A DNA stretch of 64,000 nucleotides from Mactra quadrangularis. Taxonomy: Eukaryota; Mollusca; Bivalvia; Venerida; Mactridae. The position numbers were made by a program, and so were the translations under genes. The stretch lies in assembly GCA_025267735.1 (NCBI GenBank), contig CM046295.1, positions 22,352,938-22,416,937 of the forward strand. Direction: 5' to 3'. Of the stretch, positions 1 through 10,239 are shown piece by piece (position 1 is the stretch's first letter; the number at the start of each line of letters is the position of its first letter). The notes under the pieces were generated by a model. That model was not told the origin of the DNA, ran no database searches, and saw only the letters and a program-made list of their open reading frames with translations.

Positions 1-7
1 TATATGT

Positions 8-60
8 ACGAGGGTTGTCCCAGAAAAAGTGGGACTTTTTAAATAACTTGCAAATGCGAC
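8..60. mobile_element. Possible mariner-type terminal sequence at window edge
   Basis: The window opens with TACGAGGGTTGTCCCAGAAA, which resembles terminal inverted repeats of mariner-like elements (TACGAGGG start, preceded by TA). The partner repeat and any transposase were not found, and a G+C-rich patch at 168-200 is the only other odd composition nearby. It may be the edge of an element lying mostly outside the window, or a chance match. Confidence 0.25.
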
Positions 61-199
61 GTCTGATTGATACAAAAATTACACAGTATGTATTTTCAAC
101 ATTTAACACTGTTTTGCATACAAATTATATATTAAAACGATGTTTTGTACGTAATATTACATGAATACGCATGCGCGGTTGAGGTCGGCGGCGCACACC

Positions 200-3050
200 A
201 TTTTTTGACTTGACCATCATTCGTATGAGTCATATATGGCTAGGTTTTTGCAAAAAAAACGGAATGAAAAATACATCTGCGTATAACGCATGAAACGGCG
301 CGTAATTGTTGGTGTTTTTATGTATATAGTCAGGCAGAATTAACCTAAGTTTGATCTTGTTTGATGCAAGAATATATTTAAGTCAGTATTTACAGTCTAT
401 TTTGGTCTCGGTATGTAAATCGCGCTTTATCGGAAGGTTTCACAAAATACACGCACTGAACAATTAATTTTGTTTTCATACGATCAACTATTTTTAAACT
501 TTGCCATTGTATTGCGGACTTACTTGTTCCCCCAAAACTAATGCGTCCAAAATTAAAAGTACAATAACATGCCACTACGATATTGACATATAGTCACATA
601 GGTTGTTATATCACGTGGATAGCCGTATACGTGTATACGGAAATTCACGAATTAATGTAAGTGAAGTGTGTAATTATTATAACTAGGTAAATCAAGCTCA
701 GGTTAATATTGTCGCACTCATTTAGTATAACTTGAGACAAATATAACGATACCATTTTTATACACAGGTTAATCTAATTAATTGATTACACACTAATATT
801 TAGGAGTGATATATTTTTACAAATTTAAAGTTTTATTAGTTAACACTTATTCTATACGCTCATCATTATATAGAGTTTATAATGCGCATAAACACTATTT
901 AATATAAATGTTAAAATATCAAAGTGGTATTTTAAACCATTTAAACATGCTTTAGCTTATTCACCTTTTTAAGTGGGCTAGTCTATTGTTTAAAGTACAA
1001 AAACACGCATGACCTAGAATACGACCTGTAGTCGTCTGTATCACGTGCTTTATTGACATACATTTCACTGATAAGCAGGACTTAAATCGATACGTATGTC
1101 CAAGGTTCACGCGAGATAAGTACATGTTATTTCCACTTAAACGTTGTCTTGATGAAAAAACTTAACATTTAAACAAACGTTGATGCACAAACATAATAAT
1201 CACAAAACGCCAAGAGCGCCAAAATGCAAATACTCAATAACTTTATTGAGACAAGAGCACCTAAAGTAAAATTAACGAAATCAAGATTACAGGAGTGTAA
1301 AAAATGACGTGTCATGACGTTCTTGAAAAGAAAAGATTTACATAAAGACCTTAAAAATTTCTCAAATTCTTGTTACTATCGTGCAACCAAAGAGATATGT
1401 AAATTGACCGACTGTAGAAGGGTCAATCACTAAGACAATAGAACGCTGTAGAATAACTAACTTTGATAAAAATTATTTTGAACTTACATTATCGTCTTTC
1501 AAATAACATAGAAAAACTAACACTGTTAGTAATTTTTAACCTAATCGTATAAATTTAAGCTAATAAGAAACTACTGGTTGAGGAATACCTTGTGACAAAA
1601 GATATCTTAAACTGCAGATTGTATTATTGACTTAAAGCAGGCTATCAGTAAAAAAACTTGCAAAGTGAGCGTTATTTTTTTCTGTTATGTTAAGTTTATC
1701 GTTAGTAAAATCTTGAACATTTTACAGTCTCTTGAAAAATTAACAAGATATCTGTGATCGTAAATCATTGATAAAACATAATTATTTTTTACATACGTAG
1801 CTACTTTTTATTAAACAAAAAAATAATGATAAAGTGCGGTGTGTGAAATGTTGCAAAAGTAAAAAAAAAAATTTATACGCGATAATTTCTTATTTATGTT
1901 CTATAATTTAACATTCATGTGGTAAAAAATAAATAATACCAGTCATATGTGGTATATAATATATACTTGCTCAAATTTACATTGTACAATAGTTGGTTTC
2001 TTATTCTTAAAAGAATGTGTACAGTTTTCCATACTTAATTTTATAGGGTAATACTTAATCTTTGTCTTTTCAATACACATAACATGTATGTATTGGCCTA
2101 CATTTAACTGATAACTGGACTCCATCGATATATATTTATATACCCCGGGTTCGCGAGAGATTAGTAATTTTCACCGAACGTCTCCTTTATCGCTCTGGTT
2201 TTTCACTTCCTCTTTTACCGTTTAGCAATATTGACGTTCACTGTATATACAACGATTAAAAATCCATGATAAAATTCCACATCTAATCCTTTTTATGACC
2301 ATTTAAGCCTCTTTTAAGTTCAGATCATGTCGCGTCACAGTGTCGGTAGATAAAACGAGAAAAGTTATAATATCTCGTGTGTATGTATAAATAGTTATGA
2401 CAAGGCTACTTTGACGCTGATGTGGATTATATTTATAGACCAAACAATGCAAAATATTCTCTAATTTCTTATAAATAAATACATAAATACATGTGCGTTA
2501 ATGATATAATCAATTGTTAAGTAAAATACAAAACTTAGCGCCTGTTTGCATCACAACCCCTAGATTAAATATGAATGAAAAAATGGCTCAAGTCGAGATA
2601 AAAACTATACAATGTCATTCATTACCTTTACAGTTGGGTGTATGAATTTGTCTTATGTCTTTACATTAATTTATATATGAAATTTCTCTATATTCCATTT
2701 CAAACATGTTTTAATGCTAGATTTAAAAATGAACCCAATGCCAAAGCTACTTAAAAATCTTTAGAACTAATTTAGTGATATTTAACGGGAGAGAAGCATG
2801 ACAAGTTAAATAAATTTTAACATAATATTCTCTATCAAAAATGTTCGGCTGAATTTGATTCTTTATTCTAAAAGTAAAGAAAAACAACGACAACTCTCTG
2901 ACAACTCCAGAATCTGACATATTGAACTTAACTTGTAGAATCCCTTAATGATTTATGAAATAATTTGCTCGTAGATTTGATAAACATGTCTTTCACTTCA
3001 ACATTTATAATATAGGCTTTATTTAAAAAAGGCTACACATTTAGATATAG
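200..3050. other. Intergenic DNA without recognisable genes
   Basis: This stretch is AT-rich with frequent stops in all frames. The only internal structure seen is a diverged direct repeat: about 1056-1130 resembles 2085-2165 (shared pattern of ATTGAC/GCC-TACATTT-ACTGATAA, a GGACT, an ATCGATA and a GTTCGCGAGA-like end). No protein, RNA gene or transposase was recognised. Confidence 0.5.
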
Positions 3051-3057
3051 AGGATAA

Positions 3058-3203
3058 TCGCCAATTTTGGTGTAAGATCGATTTATATTTCACCGAGTGA
3101 GCTTAGAAAACATATTTTCAAGAGTGGCGTAGCCACGAGTGAAAATGTCGTTTTCTGAGCTCACACGGTGAAATATAAATTGATCTTACACCGAAATCGG
3201 AGA
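3058..3203. mobile_element. Foldback (palindromic) element
   Basis: Two arms of about 62 bases (3058-3120 and 3139-3203) are near-perfect reverse complements around a short centre that is itself palindromic (GTGGCGTAGCCAC). The right arm read backwards repeats the left: GGTGTAAGATC, TTATATTTCACCG, GAGCT, AGAAAAC. No coding capacity. This is typical of foldback or MITE-type elements, which move only with a helper transposase. A target-site duplication was not clear. Confidence 0.7.
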
Positions 3204-3527
3204 ATTTTCTGTTTCTTTTATGCTGTTCACCTGAAAAATGATGCAAGACTATCTAGATTCTGCCTGTGCCAGTTCATGGACAAACCGTATGACTCATTAT
3301 TAATGTGATAGAGCAAAAATAAGTAGTTCCAGTGTGCATAATTTATTGTAATATAATCGTTGATTTCTAAAGACACTACCCATCCAAATTTAATTAATCC
3401 ATGTTTGTTACGGTAAAGGAGTATGTCGGAAAACAATTTTAAACTCGAAAATCGTGTAACAGTTTCCTTACGCGGAAGGAGACAAATGTGTACTGCAAAT
3501 GAACAGTCAATGTCAAGGTAAATGTGT

Positions 3528-3605
3528 TTACGTCAGAGTTGGACTCAAACTCCTCACAGCGGTTACGTCACGCGTTGCTACTTTAACCACTGCCTTCACA
3601 TGAAT
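3528..3605 (-). repeat. tRNA-like SINE fragment
   Basis: On the minus strand a tRNA-like A-box region (GGCAGTGGTTAAAGTAGC) is followed by a B-box-like GGAGTTTGAGTCC. The spacing is tRNA-like but the stems do not pair as a functional tRNA would. A similar unit lies in the opposite orientation at 4243-4316, so the two form an inverted pair. Confidence 0.35.
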
Positions 3606-4242
3606 CACGTGATGCAAGTAGTACCATGTGACCAATGTTTTAAATTTAAACTGGCAATAACGGTAAGCCTAAAATGTGTTAGGCGGAATGAAGCGAAAAA
3701 TAACATTGAATGATAAGAAAATTGGTTGATTTACAAGTACTGACAAAGAAATAAGATAAATTAAATAGAAATATATCATCATGTACCAAAACTGTTTAAT
3801 TCATGAATAAATTACAACGGAAAGTGAGCAAGGTCGGGACTGAGCTGCGTTGTCCTCCCAATAGGGTCCTTAGTCCACCTCACGCTACTTACATGATGCT
3901 TTTGTTGAGTAATCTTCAGTATTTATGATTAAACTTTATGTATATGATACTGAATGATATATCATTTATATAATTAATGACTAAAATAAGTGCAATTATC
4001 CATTTAATATTTACTTTGCGTAACATTTTGTTATTTGTGCAATTTTACGCACTTTAGGTAACCGGTGTCAGGGTAAAATTAATCTTGTTTTTTTACAAGT
4101 TATTTATTCATACTATTTATTTTTTCGCTTTATGTACTTTGAACATCATATTTTACTAAGGGAAGACTAAATTTATTGAAAATATTGAATTGTAAAAGAA
4201 AAGATGAAAAAAGTTTTTCGGCTCTCTGAGGGACGAATTTAA

Positions 4243-4316
4243 CTTGTGGTGGCAGTGGTTATTGATTTGATAAAGGGAGATAACCGCTGCGGGGAGTTTG
4301 AGTTGGACTACTCGAA
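4243..4316 (+). repeat. tRNA-like SINE fragment, inverted partner
   Basis: Plus-strand counterpart of the unit at 3528-3605: GGCAGTGGTTATTGATTTG (A-box-like), AACCGCTG, then GGGGAGTTTGAGTTGGAC (B-box-like). Probably a second copy of the same tRNA-derived repeat. No tail or body was delimited. Confidence 0.3.
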
Positions 4317-4319
4317 TTT

Positions 4320-5400
4320 TAAATCAATACAGTTTTTATTGTGATGTCATATTACGCGGTTAAACGGAAGGATTTAAACGATATTATCAAGCGACTGGAA
4401 AGTACATGTTTCACAATTATGATATGGATATAAGGATAATGTAAGGAAACATATAGATCTACGCGCTGAAGGGATGTGTCATTGATTTGTCAAAATGGCG
4501 AAGACTGAAGAAAGCCGATGCCTTTTAAGCCAGTTCATTATATCTAATTTATGCACAGATTAGCTTGGATTGATACTAGCCAACCTTTGTATTTTACGTA
4601 TAATGACTGGGTATTCGTCAAATGAATCAACGAATGGAATCCAATGGCAATGCGCACGATGCAGCTTTGATACAGTCAACGTTCAGACATGTTTGAGTTT
4701 TTCCTCGCTGGATTTGAATGGTGACGTAAGTTATTCTAAGATTTGTAATGAATTTTCTCATGAAAACCTGTATTAGACTATTCATTAAAAGCACGAAACT
4801 CTCGCATTTGACCCCAATTATGTAGAAAAAATCTCCATTATGCAGTCGCGCGATTGCCGTGTAATCTGGACTGAAGCTGAGTCGACTAAATTTGTAGACT
4901 TTCGTTTTAAAAATTAGTTAGCAACAGGATATGTTGGATTTGTTTATATCATCTCCTGCTTTAGCGTCCACTACTGCATGTTGTCACCATTGAACTCGCT
5001 TTTATGATGTTTGAAATAGCTCTAGCTTGTCTGTCTCCTTTGAAAAAAAGTAGTGCGTCATTTTTTATATTTTCACCGTAGTGAAAATATAAACCGATAT
5101 TTTCATTGTTTATTTTCATCGGATAACATAGCATTTCACCGTAAAGCATGAAAGAAAAATCCAATCTTCCAAGTGAATCTTTGGGAACTGTAACGTTTTA
5201 TACATCATTTTTAGAATACATTGTATAATGTAAACGAATGTCAATAATCATAAAACAGGATGAATCACACAGTACATATGTTTTTGTTATTGATAACTCG
5301 CCCCATAAACAATTAAGCTCTACAAACTGTTTATTTATCTGTGAGTAATAAATTAAGATAATACCAATGGAATGTAATAAAGCGGACTTGATGACAGTTT
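4320..5400. other. Intergenic DNA with one short hairpin
   Basis: No gene recognised. A short palindrome at about 5063-5093 (TTATATTTTCAC, four-base loop CGTA, GTGAAAATATAA) would form a tight hairpin. Its role is unknown; it may be a remnant foldback tip. Confidence 0.4.
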
Positions 5401-6540
5401 ATTTTTTATTTCCGTCTTAAGTCGTACTATATGATATAAAGCCTAGTATATATATTTATACCCTAAGTCACTCGCGTTGTTGAGCCTGATAATCAATATT
5501 AAAAATAGAGGAGCTTTTCCACTTTGTTACAGATATTTACCAGTATGTAATTATATTTCCAAATGCAGTTATATAATGTATGATACTTTTCGCCACATTT
5601 TAATTTTAGTTCAGTCAAATCGCTGTTGTAAGTCCCATTCATCGTTCCTGTAGTATGCCTAGATCTAAGCCTTTAAAGTAGAATTTATCACATATTATCG
5701 TTCGCTAGTAAGTGGCAGACCAGATTGGTTAAATACCTTGATCGTGACATTATACATACTTTATGTAATGACAGTAAGTTGATACATGTATGCATATTCT
5801 GTTTAGACCGTTGTTCTTTTCCAATATTCAGTAATCCTGGACATAAAATAGACCTGTGTTCATCTAAAGCACACATATCCAATAATCTTGACAAAGAAAC
5901 ATACACTTACTCGTATGTTTGATTTAAATATCAACGTTGGTTCAAATATCAGAAAAAATCACCACTTTATTTCTTAAAGCTAGGAAATTAGTCATACTAG
6001 CTAAGTACCGGAGACGGAACAGGAAGCAGATGTAAGAGTGATTAAGTCGTAAGAAACAGTAATGTAATTAACTTGTGCCAGTAACTGTCAGGAGCATACG
6101 CGTCACAAGCAAACGACATCATCACAATAGTAAAAGAACATCGGTATTTACATATAAAATTGACAAAAACGTATAAAACCTTTCTGGCGTCCAAGTCTTT
6201 AGCTTCTGTTGTCAAGAACTTCATTCCGTCCTCACAATTGAATTTAGATTTACTATGTCCTAGTATAGCGCATCTATTTTAAGACAATGTGTAGTGTTAC
6301 CAGCACATATACTACTTGTAGTTAGCAAAGAGTGCGATGAATGTATGCAATTATGCATTAGTACTAAGTTTCATATTTACACCCGTTCACAGACTTTACA
6401 GCTTTTATCCCTAGTCATTTGGCTACTGGTATCTATATATCAATCTCCCCGGTAAGTATTTGACTGTTACTTTAGGAACCAGGAAGCCTAACATTAATTG
6501 ATTATTTACGATATAAGTACTTGCTTAACTATCACGATAA
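5400..6540. repeat. Paralogous block remnant (copy 0)
   Basis: Several stretches align by eye with later blocks. 5527-5600 (TACAGATATTTACCAGTATG) matches 51484-51560. 5640-5680 (CTAGATCTAAGCCTTT) matches 9600-9620. 5725-5790 (TTGATCGTGAC, ATGACAGTAAGTTGAT) matches about 9895-9940 and 51925-51980. These show that this stretch belongs to the duplicated unit that carries the TRIM genes. No coding region is present. Confidence 0.55.
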
Positions 6541-6717
6541 AACAAAATATATAAAACAAATAAAAAACAAAGTATGCCATATATATACGATTTATTTTAC
6601 AGCATAACTAATACTCAAACAACGCTAAATGATTAGTTGAACATACAAACTTGAAAAGTGAATTGTATATAAAGCGCAACAATGTAGCAAATAATTCATT
6701 AAACCATACAGAAAACT

Positions 6718-7090
6718 CACAAATCCTTATTTACTATACACTATGACTTTCACCATTCATTGAACCCTACATCTATCAAACCACACTATCATGTATTGTC
6801 TTATTTACTATACTTCAGGACTTACACCATTCATTCAATCCCTCATCTATCAAACCACACTATCATTCATTGTTTTATTTATTATACACCATGGCTTTCA
6901 TCATTCATTCAATCCCACATCTATCAAACCACACTATCATTTATTGCTTTATTTACTATACACCATGACTTCACTATTCTTTTAATGTCACATCTATCAA
7001 ACCACATTATCATTTATGTCGTATTTACTATACACAATGACTTACACCATTTTTTCAATCCAACCCTATCACTCAATGTATCATTTAGTC
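6718..7090. repeat. Tandem repeat, unit about 71-75 bp
   Basis: The phrase CTATCAAACCACA recurs at 6773, 6847, 6922 and 6993, with accompanying CACCATTCATTCAATCC and TTTACTATACACCATGACTT. That makes roughly 4.5 units. The long open frame over this stretch comes from the repeat, not a gene. Single-copy relatives occur at about 10975-11060 and 35240-35330, so the expansion happened only in this block. Confidence 0.75.
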
Positions 7091-7099
7091 AATAACTCA

Positions 7100-8150
7100 C
7101 ATACCCTTTCGTTATAAATTGTAATGTTTCAATTCAAACATTTTTACATGCCCGATTGCTCACTAGTTTTTTGTTCGTACTCATACCAACCTAAATGAAA
7201 TAACACATCAGGAATTTAAAACATAAGTGGTAAGTTCCTTACGTAATTTTCAAGCAGAATAAAACACTGACACCATTTTTTAAGCTACCCGCTCACAGAT
7301 AAGGTATAAGCCAGTGTCTATTACAATGCTTAGATTAATACATCTTAATATTTTAAGGCAAACTGGTTTAAGAATTTCACTAAATATATAAAATACATGT
7401 CACAAACAGATTTTTTAATTTGAAAGCTATAAAGTAGCATATTTTATAGATGTATGTCAATATGCAATGAATTAGTCACTAAAAGAACACTATTTGATTG
7501 TTTCAAAGAGTCTCAGAAAAAAATGAACTTTATGGTAAGGTCTTCGAACGCACATATTTAAACAATAAAAGCAATATGTTTAACACAAGAGTTCCATTTT
7601 TTTAAAGAAAACAATAGTAACATTAACAGCTACGTTATTTGTACTTATAATTATACAATATAATGCAATAAAAGACTCATACAATGTGCATAAAATAATT
7701 GATATAAACTAAATTGAAATTTGCAATTAATTTATTATTTTCCTTCTCGACTTGTAGTTTGATAGTATTTTTTTTTCAAATTTATTACAGTATTTAGATG
7801 TCTTGCATTCAATGATTAAGCTTTTGTAATTGTTCACTGTTTGTTATAGTGAGTCAATTTAAAAGAAACCAAACTGACACTATCTACACGACAATCTCAA
7901 CAATGGGCGTTGAAACAAAATTAAATTAAAATAATTCGACCCTCGTATTGTATTATAATGTTACTACATGTATATAGAAAAGTACAAAGTTTCAATTATC
8001 AAATATATCAGATTTTTTTCTTTCAAATGTTGACTATTATTCAAAAGAAGTTGTTCCATTAATTTCAAACAACACTTACGTCATATAGTATAGAACATAG
8101 TGTTCTTTGATTAAATAAAATAATTATATATACTCGTATATTATTTCAAT
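7100..8150. other. 3' flank of the TRIM fragment; no gene
   Basis: AT-rich sequence without recognised genes. Its last part (about 8150-8215, with ACTTCAACATCATAT) resembles the 3' flanks of the two intact TRIM exons (about 16650-16720 and 41400-41460), so it is probably the downstream flank of the broken TRIM copy. Confidence 0.45.
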
Positions 8151-8234
8151 GTTTCAGGTTAAACATGTTTTTGTTCCATGTTTTATCCAAGTTACTTCAA
8201 CATCATATCTTCAGAAATAGGTCACATAAATAAA

Positions 8235-8711
8235 TCATTGGATGACAAGTACCTTGACTTTATAGTAAGTGCATTTAGTATTTTGATTTAAACGGTAGCA
8301 TTTGGTCTGGCTATTATTGATATTAATGTGTACATGTATTTTATCATACACAAGAATGTTGTTGTCCAAAGTCTCATTTAAACTGAATCTACTGATAAAT
8401 AACTTGTTGTTTTGATGATTTACACATACATGATAAGGACATTCTACATCTTGTAATATAACTTTCATTTTCATGTTATTATTGTCTAATTCATATAAAC
8501 AATCACTAACCTGTGAGCAGGCAATTAATCTACTTCTGCCTTTTAACAAAGTAATTCCTACGATAGGTTCAACTTCTTCGCATCTGGATATAATCTGTGT
8601 TGATACGGCGTTAAATTCAACAAAAACAAACAATTTTCTTTGATTTAAATACGCTGTTTCAATTTGTTTGCGGACGGTTGTAATGAAAAGTTGCGCTGAA
8701 TTCTGTAGATA
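8235..8711 (-). pseudogene. C-terminal fragment of a TRIM-like beta-propeller protein
   Basis: The minus frame is open from 8711 to a stop at 8235. Its recognisable part matches the last propeller repeats of the two intact TRIM-like proteins: shared ILQDV-CP, VNHQ-N and ISR motifs and a final NNILVYDK against NNTILVWNI. There is no ATG at the left edge of the similarity (TTG at 8631-8633), and no B-boxes, coiled coil or earlier blades are found upstream; beyond about 8675 the sequence is repeat-like. It runs past the normal end of the family, adding a short unrelated tail. The 3' flank also resembles those of the intact genes. It is most simply a 5'-truncated, diverged third copy. A last exon of a multi-exon gene is less likely because the relatives are encoded in one exon. 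Confidence 0.65.
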
Positions 8712-9200
8712 TTAATTCAGCGATAAAAAAAAGAAGATAATCATTGCACGCTTTATAAATCTTGAATCAATACATACTTGTCTCCCTTTAAAATAATCAA
8801 CTGAATTTGCTTCTTCATTGTAACAGTTACGAGAAAACAAGACAATTCTACCGAACTATTGAAAATGACGTTTTGTCTCCCTTTTACGATTTTGAAAATA
8901 CTTTTACCGTATACTAAATTTAATGTCTTTGTTATTAGCAGTTAACTTATATAGATTACTCTAAGGCTACAAAAAACCGTAAAGAGGAAGAATCACTGTG
9001 TACATATTTTTTGTCACTAATAGCTCGCCCCCCCACGAACTGCTAAGTTCTTCGAAATTTTGCAATCTTTCTGGTTATATAAAGATTATCTTGGATAAAG
9101 TTAATACAAAAGAAGAGTAATATAGCTATTCTAATTTTATATCACTTTCTATTTCATTGATTTTCTCCCTTTATTCATACAATATGATATAAAGCTTCAT
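8675..9200. repeat. Block-edge sequence shared with 63236-63530
   Basis: Aligns by eye with 63236-63530: GTAATGA-AAGTT, TTTGTAGATATT, ATCAATACATACT, GTCTCCCTTTAAAAT, and farther on TTCTAATTTTATATC, CTTTCTATTTCATT and ATACGTTTTTAAC. No gene. Because the adjoining SINE pair is also shared, this looks like the beginning of a duplicated block. Confidence 0.55.
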
Positions 9201-9221
9201 ATACGTTTTTAACACGGGTCA

Positions 9222-9407
9222 AAAGCGCAGTTGGTAGTGTGCCAGGATTTTGAGTCTCGTGTCCCGAAGGGGGCACGGGTTCGAATCCCACCCGGGGAGG
9301 TAATATCCTTCCATGAAACTCTGACACTAATGCCAATTATCTTCCATTGATTAAATAATATGGAGAAGTTTCCGGCATTGTGAAAAGGTAGGCGAGTATT
9401 GGTTATA
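9222..9407 (+). mobile_element. tRNA-derived SINE, family B
   Basis: A tRNA-like head carries an A-box region (AGCGCAGTTGGTAGTGTGCC) and a perfect B-box (GGTTCGAATCC). The body has ATCCTTCCATGAA, ATTAAATAATATGGAGAAG, TTTCCGGC and a TTGGTTATAG end. The acceptor and anticodon stems do not pair, so this is a Pol III-type SINE head rather than a working tRNA. Other copies: 33590-33862 (minus), 55079-55340 and 63527-63712. The B tail is missing here because a family A SINE abuts it. Confidence 0.75.
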
Positions 9408-9590
9408 GTTTGTTTGTTTTTGATGGGTTTAACGCCGTAGCAACACATTGTATAGGTCATATTACGGCGGTCAGTCAACCTACTCACTCCTCTTAATCTC
9501 TTAATCTTAATCTCTGGATTTAGCTGTTAATCAACTACTTAGCCATATTTTCGTCAGAGACTGACAATTGCCATACATAATTCCTGGGTA
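9408..9590 (-). mobile_element. Family A SINE, 3' part
   Basis: Reads GGGTTTAACGCCGTAGCAAC, TATAGGTCAT, GGCGGTCAGTCAACCTACTC, then TTAGCTGTTAATCAACTAC and a GACTGACAATTGCC end. This is the reverse complement of the body and tail of family A (intact plus-strand copy at 14410-14726). The tRNA head is missing. The B-then-A arrangement is repeated at 63527-64000. Confidence 0.7.
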
Positions 9591-9974
9591 GGCCTAGAGT
9601 TCTAGATCTAAGCCTTTGACCTAGCACTAGCACCATACCTTCGTTCAACAGTGGCTGATGATTGCACTATTTAACACAAAGTCATGGCGGAGAATAAACA
9701 TAAAAATCATTCCATTCTACGACTGTATGTACATCCGTCTAGGAACCAAACCAAAGACCTCTGTAACATACTTGCACTATACAGTATGTTTAAATAAAGA
9801 AAGGTTCAAATTGGTCCACTTGTGACATAAACCCTCATATACGATAATAATATGAATGTTTATACACCATTTCAGAGGATATGGATTTGTTGAAAACATT
9901 GATCGTGTATATCTCATACTTATCATGACAGCAAGTTGATTTACTTGTTTTATTTAGAGCAATAAGAGTCTTAG

Positions 9975-10238
9975 TATAGTGCGTATAGTTTGACCCCGAT
10001 TTGACCTTTCAAATTTGCATTTAATAATTATCCACACATATCCCGACGAAAATCAGTACCAAGCCTACTCTACACTTCGGCAGCGATTGTAAAATTATAA
10101 AGGTATGTTTATGTGTTAAATTTCAACACATAATCCTCTCGGCCACGGTGTAATCGAGCATTAATACTGCATTCGTACTAAATGTAGTGAATATACTTGC
10201 ATAAAGGTCAGGCCGGGGTCAAAATTTACGCACAATAA
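9975..10238. mobile_element. TA-flanked MITE, copy 1
   Basis: The ends are inverted: TATAGTGCGTATAGTTTGAC at the left and, reversed from the right, TTGTGCGTAAATTTTGACC, both followed by CCCG-CCTGACCTTT-like sequence. The interior is non-coding. A second copy in the opposite orientation at 48342-48618 shares the ends and the interior (CACTTCGGCAGCGAT, CGACGAAAATCAGTACC, GGCCACGGTGTAATCG). The TA flanks suggest a Tc1/mariner-mobilised element. Confidence 0.75.
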
Positions 10239-10239
10239 T

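Noticed and set aside
6760..7095. 111-codon plus-strand frame with repeated SFNPTSIKPHYH-like segments
   Set aside because: It follows the 71-75 bp tandem repeat; unit lengths vary, and single-copy relatives in other blocks are not open.
9226..9302. Possible functional tRNA gene with perfect B-box
   Set aside because: The acceptor and anticodon stems do not pair, and the unit continues into a SINE body that recurs elsewhere. It is a tRNA-derived SINE head.
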